Position numbers and translations under genes: made by a program
Notes under the pieces: model-generated
Database searches by the model: none
What the model was told of the DNA's origin: nothing
What the model saw: only the letters and a program-made list of their open reading frames with translations
NCBI RefSeq assembly: GCF_027744825.2
Contig: NC_071334.1
Location: 69,835,937 to 69,899,936, forward strand
DNA: 64,000 nucleotides
Reading direction: 5' to 3'
Source of the DNA: Synchiropus splendidus
Lineage: Eukaryota; Chordata; Actinopteri; Syngnathiformes; Callionymidae
In this document: piece after piece, positions 1 to 12,470 of the stretch
How the letters are laid out: each line of letters begins with the position of its first letter
Numbering within the stretch: the stretch's first letter is position 1

Positions 1-1539
1 CCTGCCAGCTGCTTGTTACGTGATGGCGTACAAAATGAAATCACTTCCTTTTAGAGTCATATTCTAGGCGCCTTCATTTATTTGATTAATTCTTTGAAAG
101 TAGGTTTGCTGTGTTCATATCACATGTTCTAGTCAGTCGTAGATAAGCCTGCAGTCGAGAGTGAGTGTTCTGGGCTGCAGCAGATTTTATTTTTTTTTCC
201 GTCAGGCCAAGAGGGAAATATGATCCTGTGAATTAGGATAAAATGGAAAGCCATCTCTTGGCTTGTTATCCACTCTGCGTCGACTCAATTGAAGTGTGTA
301 AACGCTCCAATAACCTGGGTAAATCCCTGCTGTGGGCTGCCAAAAGGCACGCAGGTTCTGTTGTGACAAGTGCCAGCTCGGTAAATAATCCACAATAATC
401 AGCTGTAAATTTAATTACAGCTGATTTAAGAGATGCTGTGGCGGGAAATTGGTCCAGTTGGAACATAAAGCCAGAGTGATTTACACCTGCAGGAGGCATC
501 AGCGGTGACATCCGCTGTGGTGGGGCCGATTCAGAGGCTGTGGTGGAGGGCTGCACGGACGACAGTGCACACCTGAGTACACGACACACACACACACTAT
601 GTTTCAGAGGAAAGATTTAGAAGAAGAAGATCTTGTATAACATACAGTGTCACTTCTGAATACGTGGAAAACTGCATGGAGACTGAAAAACTTGCGTCCG
701 GCCTCAATGGAACTGGACTTGTCACATCCGACCAATTAAATATAGGCGTTTTATAAACATTAATACTCTTCAAAGGTTCATTTTCATGAGGAAACCAGAC
801 ACTCTGAGTGTGGATTATTGCTTCTCAGACTGATGATGGCGCTGAAGCTGAACTCTCTCGGGTTCATGTCGGTCAGCGATTATTCTCGCAACACACAAAA
901 GTCATTTAAGCACCATCCGGAAACACAGGCAGGCTGAAGAATGAGACGCGGAATCTCAGCGTGAATAACATGAAAGGCTTCCTGAGATGCGTCTGACAGC
1001 GGTGGCCTTTGAGGGAGATGCGTGTGAATCTTTCATTTAAATACCGGCCGGTTCATTAGTACGAGCTTCCTCCTCTGTGAGCTCAGAGGAAATGCTTCAC
1101 CTGGTTCTGCGTTGTTATCCCATGTGGGCGGTTCCTCTGCAGCCCGGAGAAGCCCGCACAACCTGCTGAAGACACACACGAAGGTTTTGAATTGAAGGCA
1201 CTTCATTACAGGATCATATCCTGGTTCATAGCTGGCGGGCAAATCATCACTGTTAATGATCTCAGCATCAGCTTTGGTTGGTTGTGTTTGTGGGCGTCTT
1301 CCCCAGCACACACCAGTGAAGCTGGAACAAATGTTCCTTGTCAATATACATTTAGTGATGCCGAAGAGTCATTTTTAATGCTGGCCTCAGTCGGGGACAT
1401 TTGATGGACTAAATTCTTTCCTATTGTTGGCTCATTCCCAACCGTCCATTTGGACAACAGCGCTTCACTCCCATGCCGTGACATATGGGAGAGTGGATTT
1501 CTATTTTTCCTTTTTATAAGAATAATGACATTTGAAAGT
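1..1539. other. Intron 1 (presumed), no recognised element
   Basis: No exon, RNA gene or known repeat was recognised. A short CA run lies at 583-598. The region is assigned to ncam2 intron 1 only because the first visible exon (15985) starts in phase 1 and must follow a signal-peptide exon further upstream. No convincing signal-peptide exon with a phase-1 donor was found in 1-15984. Confidence 0.4.
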
Positions 1540-1990
1540 TCTGTTTACATAGCACTTTTGAGAATGCTCTTCACAAAGTGCTTTACAGGCCAAACAGTGA
1601 AGAATGCTTGTATGGCCAGGCCCTCAGTGAGTCAGAGCTAAAGAACTGCCGGTAGGAAAATTACGGAAATGAAAGCCTGTAAAAGTGAGTTTTTAGCAGA
1701 GATTTAAAGGTGGCAGTGGGGATTAGGATCTCCTCTGGCAGACTGTTCCACAGTGGTGGACCCCTGACAGAAAAGGTTCCATCACCTCTAGATTGAAGTC
1801 TAGACTAATCCCCAATTCACGGGACGGTAACCCCCGCCCCCAATGTAAATTAGGGATTTGGGATTAGGGCCTCAGCAGTTCAGCAAGGTAGTCGGGTGCC
1901 AGGCTTTGAAAGTAATCAATGAAACCTTAAAGTTGATTCTAAAGTGGACAAGCAGCTAGTGTCATGTCTGTTAGAGCCAGTTAGGAGCCT
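1540..1990 (+). repeat. Dispersed teleost repeat, degraded
   Basis: The text runs from an opening like catagcacttttgagaatgc, through gatctcctctggcagactgt and ccacagtggtggacccctga, to ttaaagttgattctaaagtg. These phrases occur in this order in a repeat I have seen many times in fish genomes. Its class is not certain. The copy is diverged and internally rearranged. Confidence 0.55.
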
Positions 1991-2017
1991 CGCTTTTGTG
2001 TCTCATGCTAACAATCC

Positions 2018-2215
2018 ATCCTCAATCACATGCCCTAATATCGTGACATTGGGAAAGTTGACTTTCGTGACTTTCAGCAACGTATAGGGGGGAGCAAAAC
2101 GTTTTGTAAGTCCCAATCCATCAACTGGCAACATGGATGGCTGACTTTGGCGTCAGTATGGGACGCAAAAGTCCACTTTCCCAACGTCAATATATGACGC
2201 CGTGGGAGTGAGGAT
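2018..2215. repeat. Family B MITE-like element, complete copy
   Basis: About 198 bp with ~50-bp inverted ends. The left end reads atcctcaatc...gacattgggaaagttgact and the right end is its imperfect reverse complement (agtccactttcccaacgtc...gtgaggat). Related right ends recur at 4700, 7950, 33370 and 46497. No coding capacity, so non-autonomous. Superfamily not determined. Confidence 0.7.
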
Positions 2216-3029
2216 AGGTCAACAGTGCTGCAGACAACAGTGGGGTCTTTTACAGCTGGCAGTCAAAAGCAACAACAGCAACAGTCTTTTACTCCCAGAA
2301 AATTAAAATATTTATACTCCCAGAAGTGTTGATACACTACTTAGCCAACACATTTGCAGCATCTCTCCCACTTCAGGATGACTTCTGTTGAATTAAATAA
2401 AATTGTTGAGCTTCTGCATGAAAGTGTCAGAGCACTTACATTATAAATTCAACAGTTTCAACTTCCTTCAACACACCAGTTCCTCTTAGTGCTCAGACCG
2501 CACTGCTCCCCTGCGGCGCAACACAAACAGGATGACGGAAAAACGAAGCAACAGCAAATACAACTTTCAGGACACAAGTACCATATTTCAGAGTGATACC
2601 ACCGCGACAAAGTCTCCTTTCCGTTTGGAGTTTACGGCGCTCAGACAGCAAATGGGGATCTGACTTTTAATTATACACCATGTAATTCATATTGCACCAC
2701 CAATGGGCATGTCATTTGGAGCGTCGAAGACTTCCTGAGCCCCAGCTTCCTCTTGCACTTGAAGACGCTGACATGAGTGGATAACAGCAGTCCATTAAAA
2801 TTACACCATGACTCATTTGCACTACACGATTATTTATGGAGTCTCTTGTACAAAATCCAACCGAAACATATCTCTTTGAATCATCAGCTTCCACAGCTCT
2901 AAATAACATTATCACTACTTTCTGATTCACCTTGTTCTGTGCAACAGAATATAATGTGTCAATATAATTAGGAAAATTTCATTTGGCCATTATCCTTCTG
3001 CTTCTGAGTTAAATAATGAATACGCTCAT

Positions 3030-4075
3030 TTAAACAGCAGAAGGCATTTCATATTGAGGGGAGAAGGTCTGACAGTGCCCTCAGCAGTGGTCAAATCACA
3101 CAACTGTCTCCCTGCATGTGTGAGCAGAACATGTGTGTTATCCAAACCAGATTTGGTGCATGTCCTTCCCATCTCTATCTCTCTGGTCCTGTACAGTCCT
3201 GTACAAATCCCTCTCACCCTCCTTACTGTCCAACCTCGCGTCCAAGTCCTCATAGGCCCTCTGTTTGGCTATTGACACCACTACCTTTGTCTGTTGCTGG
3301 GCCTCCCTGTACCCCTGCCTACTCTCCTCTGTTCTCTCAACATCCCACTTTTTCTTAGCTAACCTCTTCCTTTGTACGCACTCCTGCACTACTCTGTTCC
3401 ACCACCAAGTCTCCTTATCCACTTTTCTTCCAGATGACACACCAAGAACTCTTGTCTCCTGTCAGCTGTAGTCATCTGGAAGTCCTTCTTGGCCACCCAA
3501 AGCCTGCTTCAATCCCTCCCTGAAGGCAACACAAGACTCTTCCACCACTTTGTCTTCTTCGCTGCCTTTACCCTCTTCCTCTCCACCGTGGTCATTCTGC
3601 ACACCACCATCCCATGTTGTCTGGCCACACGCTCACCCACTACTGCTTTACAATCACTCTTGTCCTTCAAGCGACTACACTAAGATGTAATCCACCTGTG
3701 TGCTCCTACCTCCACTTCTATAGGTCACCCTATGTTCCTCTCTGTTCTGGAAGAAAGTATTGACCACAGCCATTTCCATCCTTTTTGGAAAGTCTACAAC
3801 GATCAGACCTTCAGCGTTCCTATCCTGGAGACCAAACCTTCCCATCACTTCCTCCTCACCTCTGTTTCCTGCACCAACGTGTCCACTGAAGTCTGCCCCA
3901 CTGACCACTCTCTCTCCTCCAGTTTACCTAATTCACTCCAGAAGGTCTCCTTCTCCTCAAAGTCACTCCACACCTGTGGGGCATTCCTGACAAACTCCTC
4001 CTTCAAGATGACTCCCACTCCATTCCTCTTGCTATCTACACCATGATAAACCCTGCTCCTAAGCTTCTAGCTTCT
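3030..4075 (-). mobile_element. LINE fragment: endonuclease end and linker, broken
   Basis: On the minus strand this reads through the C-terminal half of an apurinic-type endonuclease domain, in order GVGVILKEEFVRNAPQV, FWSELGKL, GADFSGHVGAGNRGEEEVMG, VVNTFFQNREEHRVTY and GGRSTQVDYILV. It continues into the linker between endonuclease and reverse transcriptase (ETWWWNRVVQECVQRKRLAK, then AYEDLDARLDSKEGERDLYR). Frameshifts near 3440-3675 and 3908 break it, so it is a dead copy. The family is an RTE-like vertebrate LINE often mis-annotated as craniofacial development protein 2. The reverse transcriptase itself is missing here. Confidence 0.8.
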
Positions 4076-4106
4076 AGCTAACACCTTAAAGCTAAAGAAG
4101 CTTTAG

Positions 4107-4137
4107 GGTGTTTCCATTATTTTGTCCAACCCCTGTA
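4107..4137 (-). mobile_element. Solo mariner-type terminal inverted repeat
   Basis: These 31 bp are the reverse complement of a sequence beginning tacaggggttggacaaaata and ending atggaaacacc, a terminal repeat I recognise from Tc1/mariner elements in many animals. The partner end was not found nearby. It abuts the truncated LINE at 3030-4075. Confidence 0.6.
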
Positions 4138-4484
4138 GCTTTGGCCTTGACCGCACCACATGTAGACGGAGTCGGCACGTTGGCAAGTCATACTGTGTTC
4201 ATCTCTTTCAATGACTTCACATTATCTATATGCCCCACACACATTTATAAGAATAACATACAGTTACAGTATTTAACAGTTCATCTAGGGAACTTCTCTT
4301 CACCCACAGCCAAATTTACCTGCTGTGCACCAGAGGATTCCATTGTAGGTCCCATTTTATTTTCAATCTCCATGCTACCTACTGGTCAAATCATCTGGCG
4401 TCACCACTAGTCTTTCCATTGCTATGCAGATGACACACAGATTTATTAGGTTGCGGTTATTAGGTTGGGTAAGCTGTGGGATGG

Positions 4485-4783
4485 TGCTGCTTTTGATCCA
4501 CGTTCTAACATGTGAATTGATATTTAAAGCCAATTAAAAATGGCCGTGCGTCTTACTGACTGCGGTTCCAAAGCGGAGCATAGCCTGACCAAGGCAGTAG
4601 CCCGATTGAGCCAGCGAGTCTGATCGTGTCGTTCAGTCCTTGTGCACTCCCCACACGCTGCTTGGAACACTACTCAGGAAGAGAATGTTTTCACTCCATT
4701 GAAACACCTATGTGTTTGGCGTCAACAAAGAACGCAAAGGTCCACTTCCCAACGTCAACATATCATGCCGTGGGAGTGAGAAT
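4485..4783. repeat. Family B element, right end and remnant
   Basis: The segment 4722-4783 repeats the family B right end (gcaaaggtccacttcccaac, then gccgtgggagtgagaat). The left boundary is a guess. Compare 2166-2215. Confidence 0.5.
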
Positions 4784-6995
4784 CTGCTGCTAAAATCAGT
4801 GTGAATGCCTTGGCTACTTCACTCTGCCCGAAGTCTCCCCGCATAATTGGGTATGCTAACGTTTGCAACGTGTACTCTTCTCACAATGCTCATCTGCGTC
4901 CTCACTGGCAGCGCTGCCTTGGACTTCATAGAAGAATCACAAAAGGAAAATGCAAATTGGCAGCAATAAACCTGCTCCGCGTGCTTCTGCTACATCTGCA
5001 GAAACACAATTTGGCAGGCAGATGCTCTCTGCTAACAATAATAACTCCTCTTGTTTGAAGTTGCTGGGCTTCGTCGTCACGCCCAGCCTATATTTACTTC
5101 CTTAAAGTGCCGAGAACTGTTTTTTTTTTTTCCTTCACACGTCCCAATTAAGCAGCTTTTGGTGTAATAAGCAGTTTTCCATGAGCAACTGAGCCGATTG
5201 TTTCCTCACTCTTTGTTCCCATTCCACTCTTCCTAAGTGAGTCGGCGTTGATGGCTGCCTCCGAGGCCTTCGGCTGTTATTACTGAATGAATCTTCTCCT
5301 GAGCCAATCTACTCTCCTGTTGCCACAGCAGACCTCCATCGCACGTGGCTCTGTCTCTGTCCCTGGTGAGACCAGACTGCTGATATGAGGAGAATTCCAC
5401 AGGAAATTTGACTGAAGCGAAGATCAGATGAGATTCACAGTTGCTGTCAACTGACCCAGAAGAAACAATATAACCTCTCTCCATCTTCTGTGAGATTTTA
5501 CTCAGATGATTCTTGCAAGAAATATGGGAGGTCACTTCAGCAGTCTGTGCCTGGAGAATCCAATCTTCGTAGCTTTTCAATCTTTCCAAACATCACGACA
5601 GGCTGTGCTTTGACTCAGACTCAGTTGCTGTCAGTGTCGAGTCACTTTGCTTTAATGAAGTAGCTCATGCTGTATATGTTCAGAGTAAATGTCCTTGCCA
5701 TTCCGATTGGTTAGGGAACTTGTTAGTGTGAGAGCAAACACCTTCCTTCCCCGACTAGTCATTGAAAACACGTTGGATATTGGCCAGCCACATTTTGCTT
5801 GAGTGCATGGCAGACCGCAGTAACTCCATCACTCAGAGATAGAGAACCACTCACAGTTTAATTCTCTCCCATGGGCAGCCCAGCAGACGAGCACCAAGAT
5901 TAGTCACAGTCTAAATAATGGAACGGAACTTCTCTCTACTTTATGTGAAGACACAGCCTCCTCTGAAAAAAAAGTGGATTATAGATAATAGAGCTATTTC
6001 TCACTGGTGTTTACTGGCCCCGTTTTGCTCCGATTTCCCCCCAAAATATGAAGAAAATATCTGAGGAAATGGGATTTAGCGAGTCCTGGTGTGCGGCTGC
6101 AATTTCTGGAAATCATCCTTGAGACGGAGGAAAAAGACAAACGGTGGTTAAACAATACCTGCACGTACTGAGCAAAGATGTGTGTGTGTGTGCGTGTGTG
6201 TGTGTGTGGAGGTGTGCGTGTGTCAAATGAAAAGGCTTTAACTTAGCAGGACCTTGGACAGCGAGGTGGTGATTGAAACATATTAGTGGCTCTGGCTTCC
6301 ACTGCTGTGCTTGTAGCACAGTTGTTTTCTCCGACTGCTTCTGGCTCACAATTCAATATGGCGACCAAAAAACAGAACTGATTTAAATCTGCATTGAAGG
6401 TTGACTGCAGATTCGCTGCTGTCGATGTGTTTACATGAGTTTCCCGAAATGCACATGGTTGTGAGGGGGCACACTAGAGGTCGGGGTTGGTTTCAAGTGT
6501 GCGTCCATCAGTGATACCAGTAGCCTGTAGTCGTAAAGTTACGACTAGTTAGTTTGTTTAGTATATATTTCTCAAAATTACACCTCATATTGGCATTCGA
6601 ATTTACTAAAAAAAGGACATTTTGTGGCTTCCACATGTGGATGATATATACTGTGTATCGGGTTTGTGGCTTTTCCTGTGTAATGTTGTGTAAATACAGT
6701 ATGGCAAAATAAAAAAGCTGAGAATGTGCCAAGCAAAAGGTCCCAAACATGTCCATCTAAGAAATAAAGGTAAAAGTCAAAATAGTTTGGACTTACCTAG
6801 CGTCCAAAAAACGCAGACTCAAATTCCATAGAACTTTTACGTTCGGGCGATGAGGGCTGATGTCCGTAACGATTGCTTTCTCTCAGTCATCTTGGCCACA
6901 CTAGTTTTTTGTGAGTGTGTCTGGGGAAAAAGGGCAGAGAGAGAAGTCACGGAAACTCAAGTTTTGTTTTGATGAGGTATGCAACATAGTCATTT
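4784..6995. other. Intron sequence, a GT microsatellite only
   Basis: Nothing coding recognised. An interrupted GT run lies at 6178-6222. An open stretch on the minus strand at 5233-5589 has no recognisable domain and no splice context and is not called. Confidence 0.4.
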
Positions 6996-7007
6996 TAAAG
7001 TGTGAGT

Positions 7008-7123
7008 TGGTAACGACCGGTTCTCGACCACCATCCGTTCCAGACGGCCGTTCGAGAAGCGAAAAAAAATCTAGAAATTTTTATTTGAATTCCAAGACGT
7101 TTGAATTCCGAGGCACCACTCTA
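7008..7123 (-). repeat. Family C element, short internally deleted copy
   Basis: Contains both ends of family C (ttctcgaccaccatccgttc, cagacggccgttcgagaag; and ttgaattccgaggcaccact) joined after loss of the ~550-bp interior. It has the same orientation as the long copy at 55882-56600. Confidence 0.75.
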
Positions 7124-7779
7124 CAAACAAACCAGTTGGTGGAGAGGCCTCAGTTTGTTTTGAGAAGAGCTGGCGTTGATGGTTATGATGGGTTTTACTT
7201 TAGACTATACCATACTACTATTATATAAATGCATCTGTGACACATGCATGAATGCTGAAATATGTATTTTTACACATGACGGTCTGCGGGCGCGTCATAG
7301 CTCCAGTTAATATCCATCACCAATATGGAGACACGTCATGACTACACTCTATTATGTTGTTGTTGACAAGAACAATTTGCACTCAGGTCGGACAACAAAG
7401 TTCCAAACACAAAGAGAATTCAACTTGTTTTGTGAAGCGCGTGCAAAGCCGCCCAGCACAACACGGGCCAAAGGACCAACGCTATTATTGACGGTATAAG
7501 AAGCCTTCAGCTGCTTATTTATGGCAGCAATATTTGACTCCAGACTGTGCTGGATTTGGAGAGAATCCTTTATTAATCTCTAAATATTTGATCAGAGGCT
7601 GTTTTGTTTTGTTGGGGGATTACTCATAATAATGTCAGCGTGTGATTTATGTTTCATGAATGTGCAATGTGGTGAAGGGATGAATGTGGGAAGAATGCTG
7701 GGACTCTGCTGTTGTCCAACATGCAGAAGTGTCCTCCAGGATGAGAGACGCCAGGTGAATGGAGGCTGCACAGCGGTTT

Positions 7780-7990
7780 GTTGGCTTTTAAATATCAATG
7801 ACATGTTGAACATAGAATGGATGCAGCGCCTTCTCATAGCTTACCCTAACCCTTATCTCTGTCTTTTTTCACGTCACGCTGCCAGTCCGTCAACATGCAA
7901 CACTGAAAACTGCCATTTTCATCAGAATAAGACATAAAAGGCAGCCTTCCCAACATCAGTAGATGACGCCAAGGCAGCGAGCATGAGTTG
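7780..7990. repeat. Family B element, diverged copy
   Basis: The interior matches the 33-kb copy: gacatgttgaacatagaatg, ctcatagcttaccctaac, cgtcaacatgcaacactgaa, then aggcagccttcccaacatca at the right end. The left terminal repeat is not recognisable. Confidence 0.55.
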
Positions 7991-10837
7991 ATACGGCTAC
8001 GCTTCTCCATGGACAGTGGATATGGCTACTTCAGACAGGAAAAATGACAGCAGTGCAGTGTTTGCTTCTGCCGTACCAGCGAACGTGAGAGGAGTATACA
8101 TTCGGCAACCACAGTTCAGCTTTATATTGACAGTGGATCCTCAACTGCTCTGCCACTATAATAAGCAGCAGCTGATCATTGTGATGTAGACGTGTTGCAA
8201 CCACTCTCTCATGTCTCTGACTTTGAGTTCAATCTTGACTCCAGTCAAAGCTCAACTGTGTCGTCAGTAACCAACAAGATCTCTTAACTATCAGTTTGTT
8301 TATGCTATACAATGCTAATGATTAGCTCACAAGCTTCGTTTGCGCATGTTCTTATTTATTGATAGAGCATTGCAGTGCCTCTACAAATGTACAAGAACAT
8401 TTTGAATCGTGTCAGTGGACCCGTGTGGACATCAGAAACGGCTTCGATTTTACGGAACCCTGTTTTGAAACGGCACAGAAAATGCCTGGGTAGGTAACTG
8501 TGCGGATCCGTTTGGTAAATCTCTGCTAAAAATTCACTTCCATAGGCTTGCATTTATGCAATATTCTGCAAACATTTTCTTAATTTTTATGCACTGAAGG
8601 TGGTCAAACTCATACAAACATTGTTAGCTGTAAGTAAAGCTTTATTATTACATCATTATAGTATAATAATGTGTTGAATATTTGTAGAGTAAATGACATG
8701 GCAGTGTGAAAGAGGTCTTCATTTTGAATCCATGCTCAGTTCATTGTAAGTCAAATTAACATCCGAGGTAAGGTTTACATTTCTCCGCTGGTGGACTGGA
8801 GCGACCCAGAAGAAATGGTCGTTTGAAGGTGTTTGGAAGTTGTCGGGGAAAATATTTGTGCTCCACTGTGCTATTTGGAGACATACGTAATTGCGGGTTT
8901 AGCCACAATTACGTTCGCGTTTTCCTCACGATCCTCGTTCACCTACAGCTCTTTGTTAAGGACAGTCCATGCTGTTGGACATGGAATGTGGTAATGCCTT
9001 GGAAGAGAAAATGGAAAGGAGTCCCGTCATGGTCGCCACTGCCGCTGGAAGCATAAGGGGATTAAGAAAGACAGGAATCATAAGAAGAATAACGGGGGGG
9101 AAAAGCTGAGATGGAGGGGGGGGTGTGACGCACTCGAAGGACATGTGCTCTGATAGTGGACGTCGGGACGATTGGATTTGCTTAGTGGAGTAGAAAGCTG
9201 AATTCTCCTCTTTGTGAGTCTCCCGGTGCGGCGTGAGAGCCGCTGGGAGGATGTGTTCACATAGATACATGGACAATGCATGCCTCAGATGTAGAGTTGA
9301 AAGATCATTTTCCTTCAGCGTTTGAGTCCGAGGCCTGTGTCACAGCTGGAATGAACTCCATCCAACAGGAAGCGGGTTTGTTGGCTGTTCATTCACTATG
9401 AATTCTGATTAAAAATCGGTCTCTGAAATGGTGATTTAAAGGCCGGATGAGGTGGACATCACAATGTCAACAATAGGACTTATCAAACAAGCAGAGACCT
9501 GCAGAGAGAAAATCCATTTTCAGTGAATTTGGTCTGACTCCATCTAAACTTTCTGTCAGTGGCGCTCTTTGCTGGCTTCTCACCATCATTAGAGCTTTTT
9601 CAGTGAAGATACCTCCAGGCTAATCTCCTTGGTGGGCTTCAATATTTCACTGGACCTCCCACTCACTCGTCCACGCAGCAATGAAGAGGTAGAGTTTCCC
9701 ACAGTCAGTCATATCCAGGCTCACAGCTTTAGCTGCAATTTGACTTCAGCGTGTGAATTATTGTTTCTCATATCTTGGAGCAGGGCTCACAAGTGTGACT
9801 GCAATACTGAATTGTGTCGGTACTTTTCCTCACGTTCATGACCACTCTGAAGGGTTGCAAAAGTTTGGTTCACACTTAGAATGATTTGTGATGTGGAAGT
9901 GATCGCCAAGTTAAGTCAGCCTGTGTGAAGCCTTCAGCATGTTGGTAAGGAAGCGTTTTGAAAATGAACGAAACGATAACCTCTGCCTCCATGAAGGAGT
10001 GGATTTCACACCATAAAAACACAGCATACTGTCGAATCAGTGCAACAACTTCCGTGACTGAAGAACAATGTGGGCTCACAGCAAAAACAAAACATGTCTG
10101 TGGGGTGTAAGAGCTTTGCTATATAAAAAAGCTTTTAAAGCTTTATCGGCCAGGAACCAGTGTAGCAGACGAGAGCACCTATCCCCAAACCGAGACCAGA
10201 CTTGAGCAGCCTTGCATTTCAGAGGTTCTTCGTCTCACAGCCGCATTTCAAGTTGCACCGTGCTGAAATGGCATCAGAAGCGGCAGCACCATCGTGTGAC
10301 TCCCTCGTGAAAAAAGATCTAATTATGAGGTCGGAGTGAGTCAGCAACAGCCCAGTCACTGTTGAATAAACAAATGGTCTCAGCGCGACAAACGCCGCAC
10401 CGTTTGATCACAAACACCACGGCTGTTTCCTGTACTTCTCCTGTAAATGTCACTGTGCAGTTCATTCTGCAGGTTGAAGGTAATGGTGGGATTTATCTGG
10501 ACGTTTCTGAAGGACACTCTTCTGTTTGTGATCTATCACTTCCCCTGTTGACAGAGCGAAGATAGCTTCGTCACTTGGAATGAATCAGACAGTACTGGCT
10601 TGAAGGCCTATTTATGCTCAATGTTACGGACGGATCCAGATCCGGACGGAACCTTCTTACCGTGCTCTGCCTTCACTTCCTTCATATTTCTGCACGTTCT
10701 GAACAAACGGGGCAGAACCACCAGAAACCGTGGGGGGCATTGTTGCTGTTCCTACCTGATACGTAGTTCGAGTAACGAAGAAGCCAATGGCGGAAATTCT
10801 CCGTCCTCCAGTGGTGATATATTTAACGGCCTGACCG
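7991..10837. other. Intron sequence, nothing recognised
   Basis: No exon, RNA gene or repeat family could be supported here on either strand. Short G-runs occur at 9093-9124. Confidence 0.35.
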
Positions 10838-11115
10838 ACCGCTGCCTCCTGTAACACTGCCGCTCTCTCCTCTATTGTGCATGAGGTACATTGTCCATAC
10901 TTCTTCCACAGTCGCCATGTTGGTTTTGGAGTTTGTTGTTTCTTTGTTGTAAACGTTTGGCTCTGTGCTGCTCCCCCTGGTGGATATATAGAGGAGCAGC
11001 AACGTCAAGAACGTGTGGAAGCATGTGATGCATGTGACGGGTGCAATTTCGTACGTAAAGGGAGCATGAATGGGCCTTCATTTAACCAATCACATGCTTA
11101 CAGTTAACGGTCAAC
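10838..11115 (+). repeat. Family D dispersed repeat, copy 1
   Basis: Shares with 46625-46870 (opposite strand) the phrases acgtttggctctgtgctgct, cccctggtggatatatagag, gagcagcaacgtcaagaacg and tggaagcatgtgatg. Unknown class, probably a non-autonomous DNA transposon. It contains ctccccctggtgg, one base off the CTCF core consensus. Confidence 0.6.
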
Positions 11116-12375
11116 TCCTCCATATTTTCATTCATGATTTTATTGCATTAATTTGACAGTTGAAGCCTAAAATGAGGATTTCAAGCCTCTATTACTCACA
11201 CCATTAACCAGGGATGCTTTGAATTGTGCCCTAAGAAATATTATCAGCCAGTTGTGCAGAAGAATTGATCGTCTCTGCACCTGAGGCCATCATCTCAGAT
11301 GTACCAGTCAGCTGAAAAATTGAACTCCAGTGCTGCTGGGTGCAGATTCAACAACCATTCTCCACTGATACCTCACCACGCACTGGGACATTATGTGCGC
11401 TGTCAGGCTGAGCTGCTGTTGCAACTTTATTCCAGCTAAATATCAATGCTGTCAATCTTCCTCAGTGAGCCACTCAACAGCTTGTTTCTGCAGCTGAAAA
11501 TAAAAATAAAAAAAAACAGCACCACCTGGGCCCCCCATTGTGCCGCAAAGGTAAAGTGGCTCTTGAGAACAGAAAAGCGGAAAAATAAATGTTTAACTGG
11601 AGCCAAACTTTAACAATCTGCGTCAGCTGACTTTCTCTTTTCTGTGAAAGAAATCGTACCGATCAGTTGGGCACAAAAGCTCAGACAGAGCCATTGTGCT
11701 CTCTGAAAGCAGGATAATCATTGATTGGACTCGAGCTTTTTTGAAGCAATAAAAGAAGTCGGTTTTCACTTTTCAAGATCTCGGCTTGCTGACATCTTCT
11801 TTGAAAGAGCGATGGAATGCCTTCACACTTGTTCAAGTTGCAAGATTATTTTTATTATCATGAATCATTGTGTTTGATCGGTTAAGAATACCATAACAAG
11901 ATTTTTGTTTTTTTACTTTTTAACTTTTTTTAAAATCATAACTGCATAAGATACTAGCGTCTGTTTACACAGTAGTTTTGTACTGTGTTTGGAGGAGCAT
12001 AACTCTTTTTTCCTGGTTGGTGCTGACTAGTGATGAAGCTTCAGGGAAGAGTACGTTGCACTTTCATCTTAAAAGCGATGCAGTTGTCGTTCAAGTCGAT
12101 GTTCAAAGCCAAAGATCTTCAAATGCAGAGTGCCATGGATTGGTTATTGGTTATGGTTAATGCAGACAGTGCTCCATGAAGATTCCCCTGCCAAGTGTCT
12201 GGTGCTCTGAATAGCTGTGATCAGTGGCGGCCCTTGGCTGAATTACTCGCCTCCGACCGAATTGAGTAGATGAAACACAGCGTAAGTGTAGTGTCATTTG
12301 GTGCGACATGAAGGATCCCGATCCGAGTCAATTCAAAGCTGCGGAATGGCAGTCAGGGCTGTAAAGGTCAGTGGA
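11116..12375. other. Intron sequence, nothing recognised
   Basis: AT-rich around 11840-11950. No supported feature. Confidence 0.35.
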
Positions 12376-12384
12376 GCATCAAGT

Positions 12385-12470
12385 CACATGGCTTTGTGGT
12401 GGTATAGTGGTTAAAGTACTGCACCGTGCTTCACAGTGTTGCAGCATTTTACCATGATCCTGTTCAAAAT
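12385..12470 (+). repeat. Possible tRNA-derived SINE head, degraded
   Basis: The text gtggtggtatagtggttaaa resembles the A-box region of tRNA-derived SINEs, and ctgttcaaaat about 65 bases later is a weak B-box. There is no cloverleaf that would support a real tRNA gene. Low confidence. Confidence 0.3.

Noticed and set aside
12385..12470. tRNA gene
   Set aside because: Only an A-box-like word and a weak B-box; no cloverleaf could be drawn.
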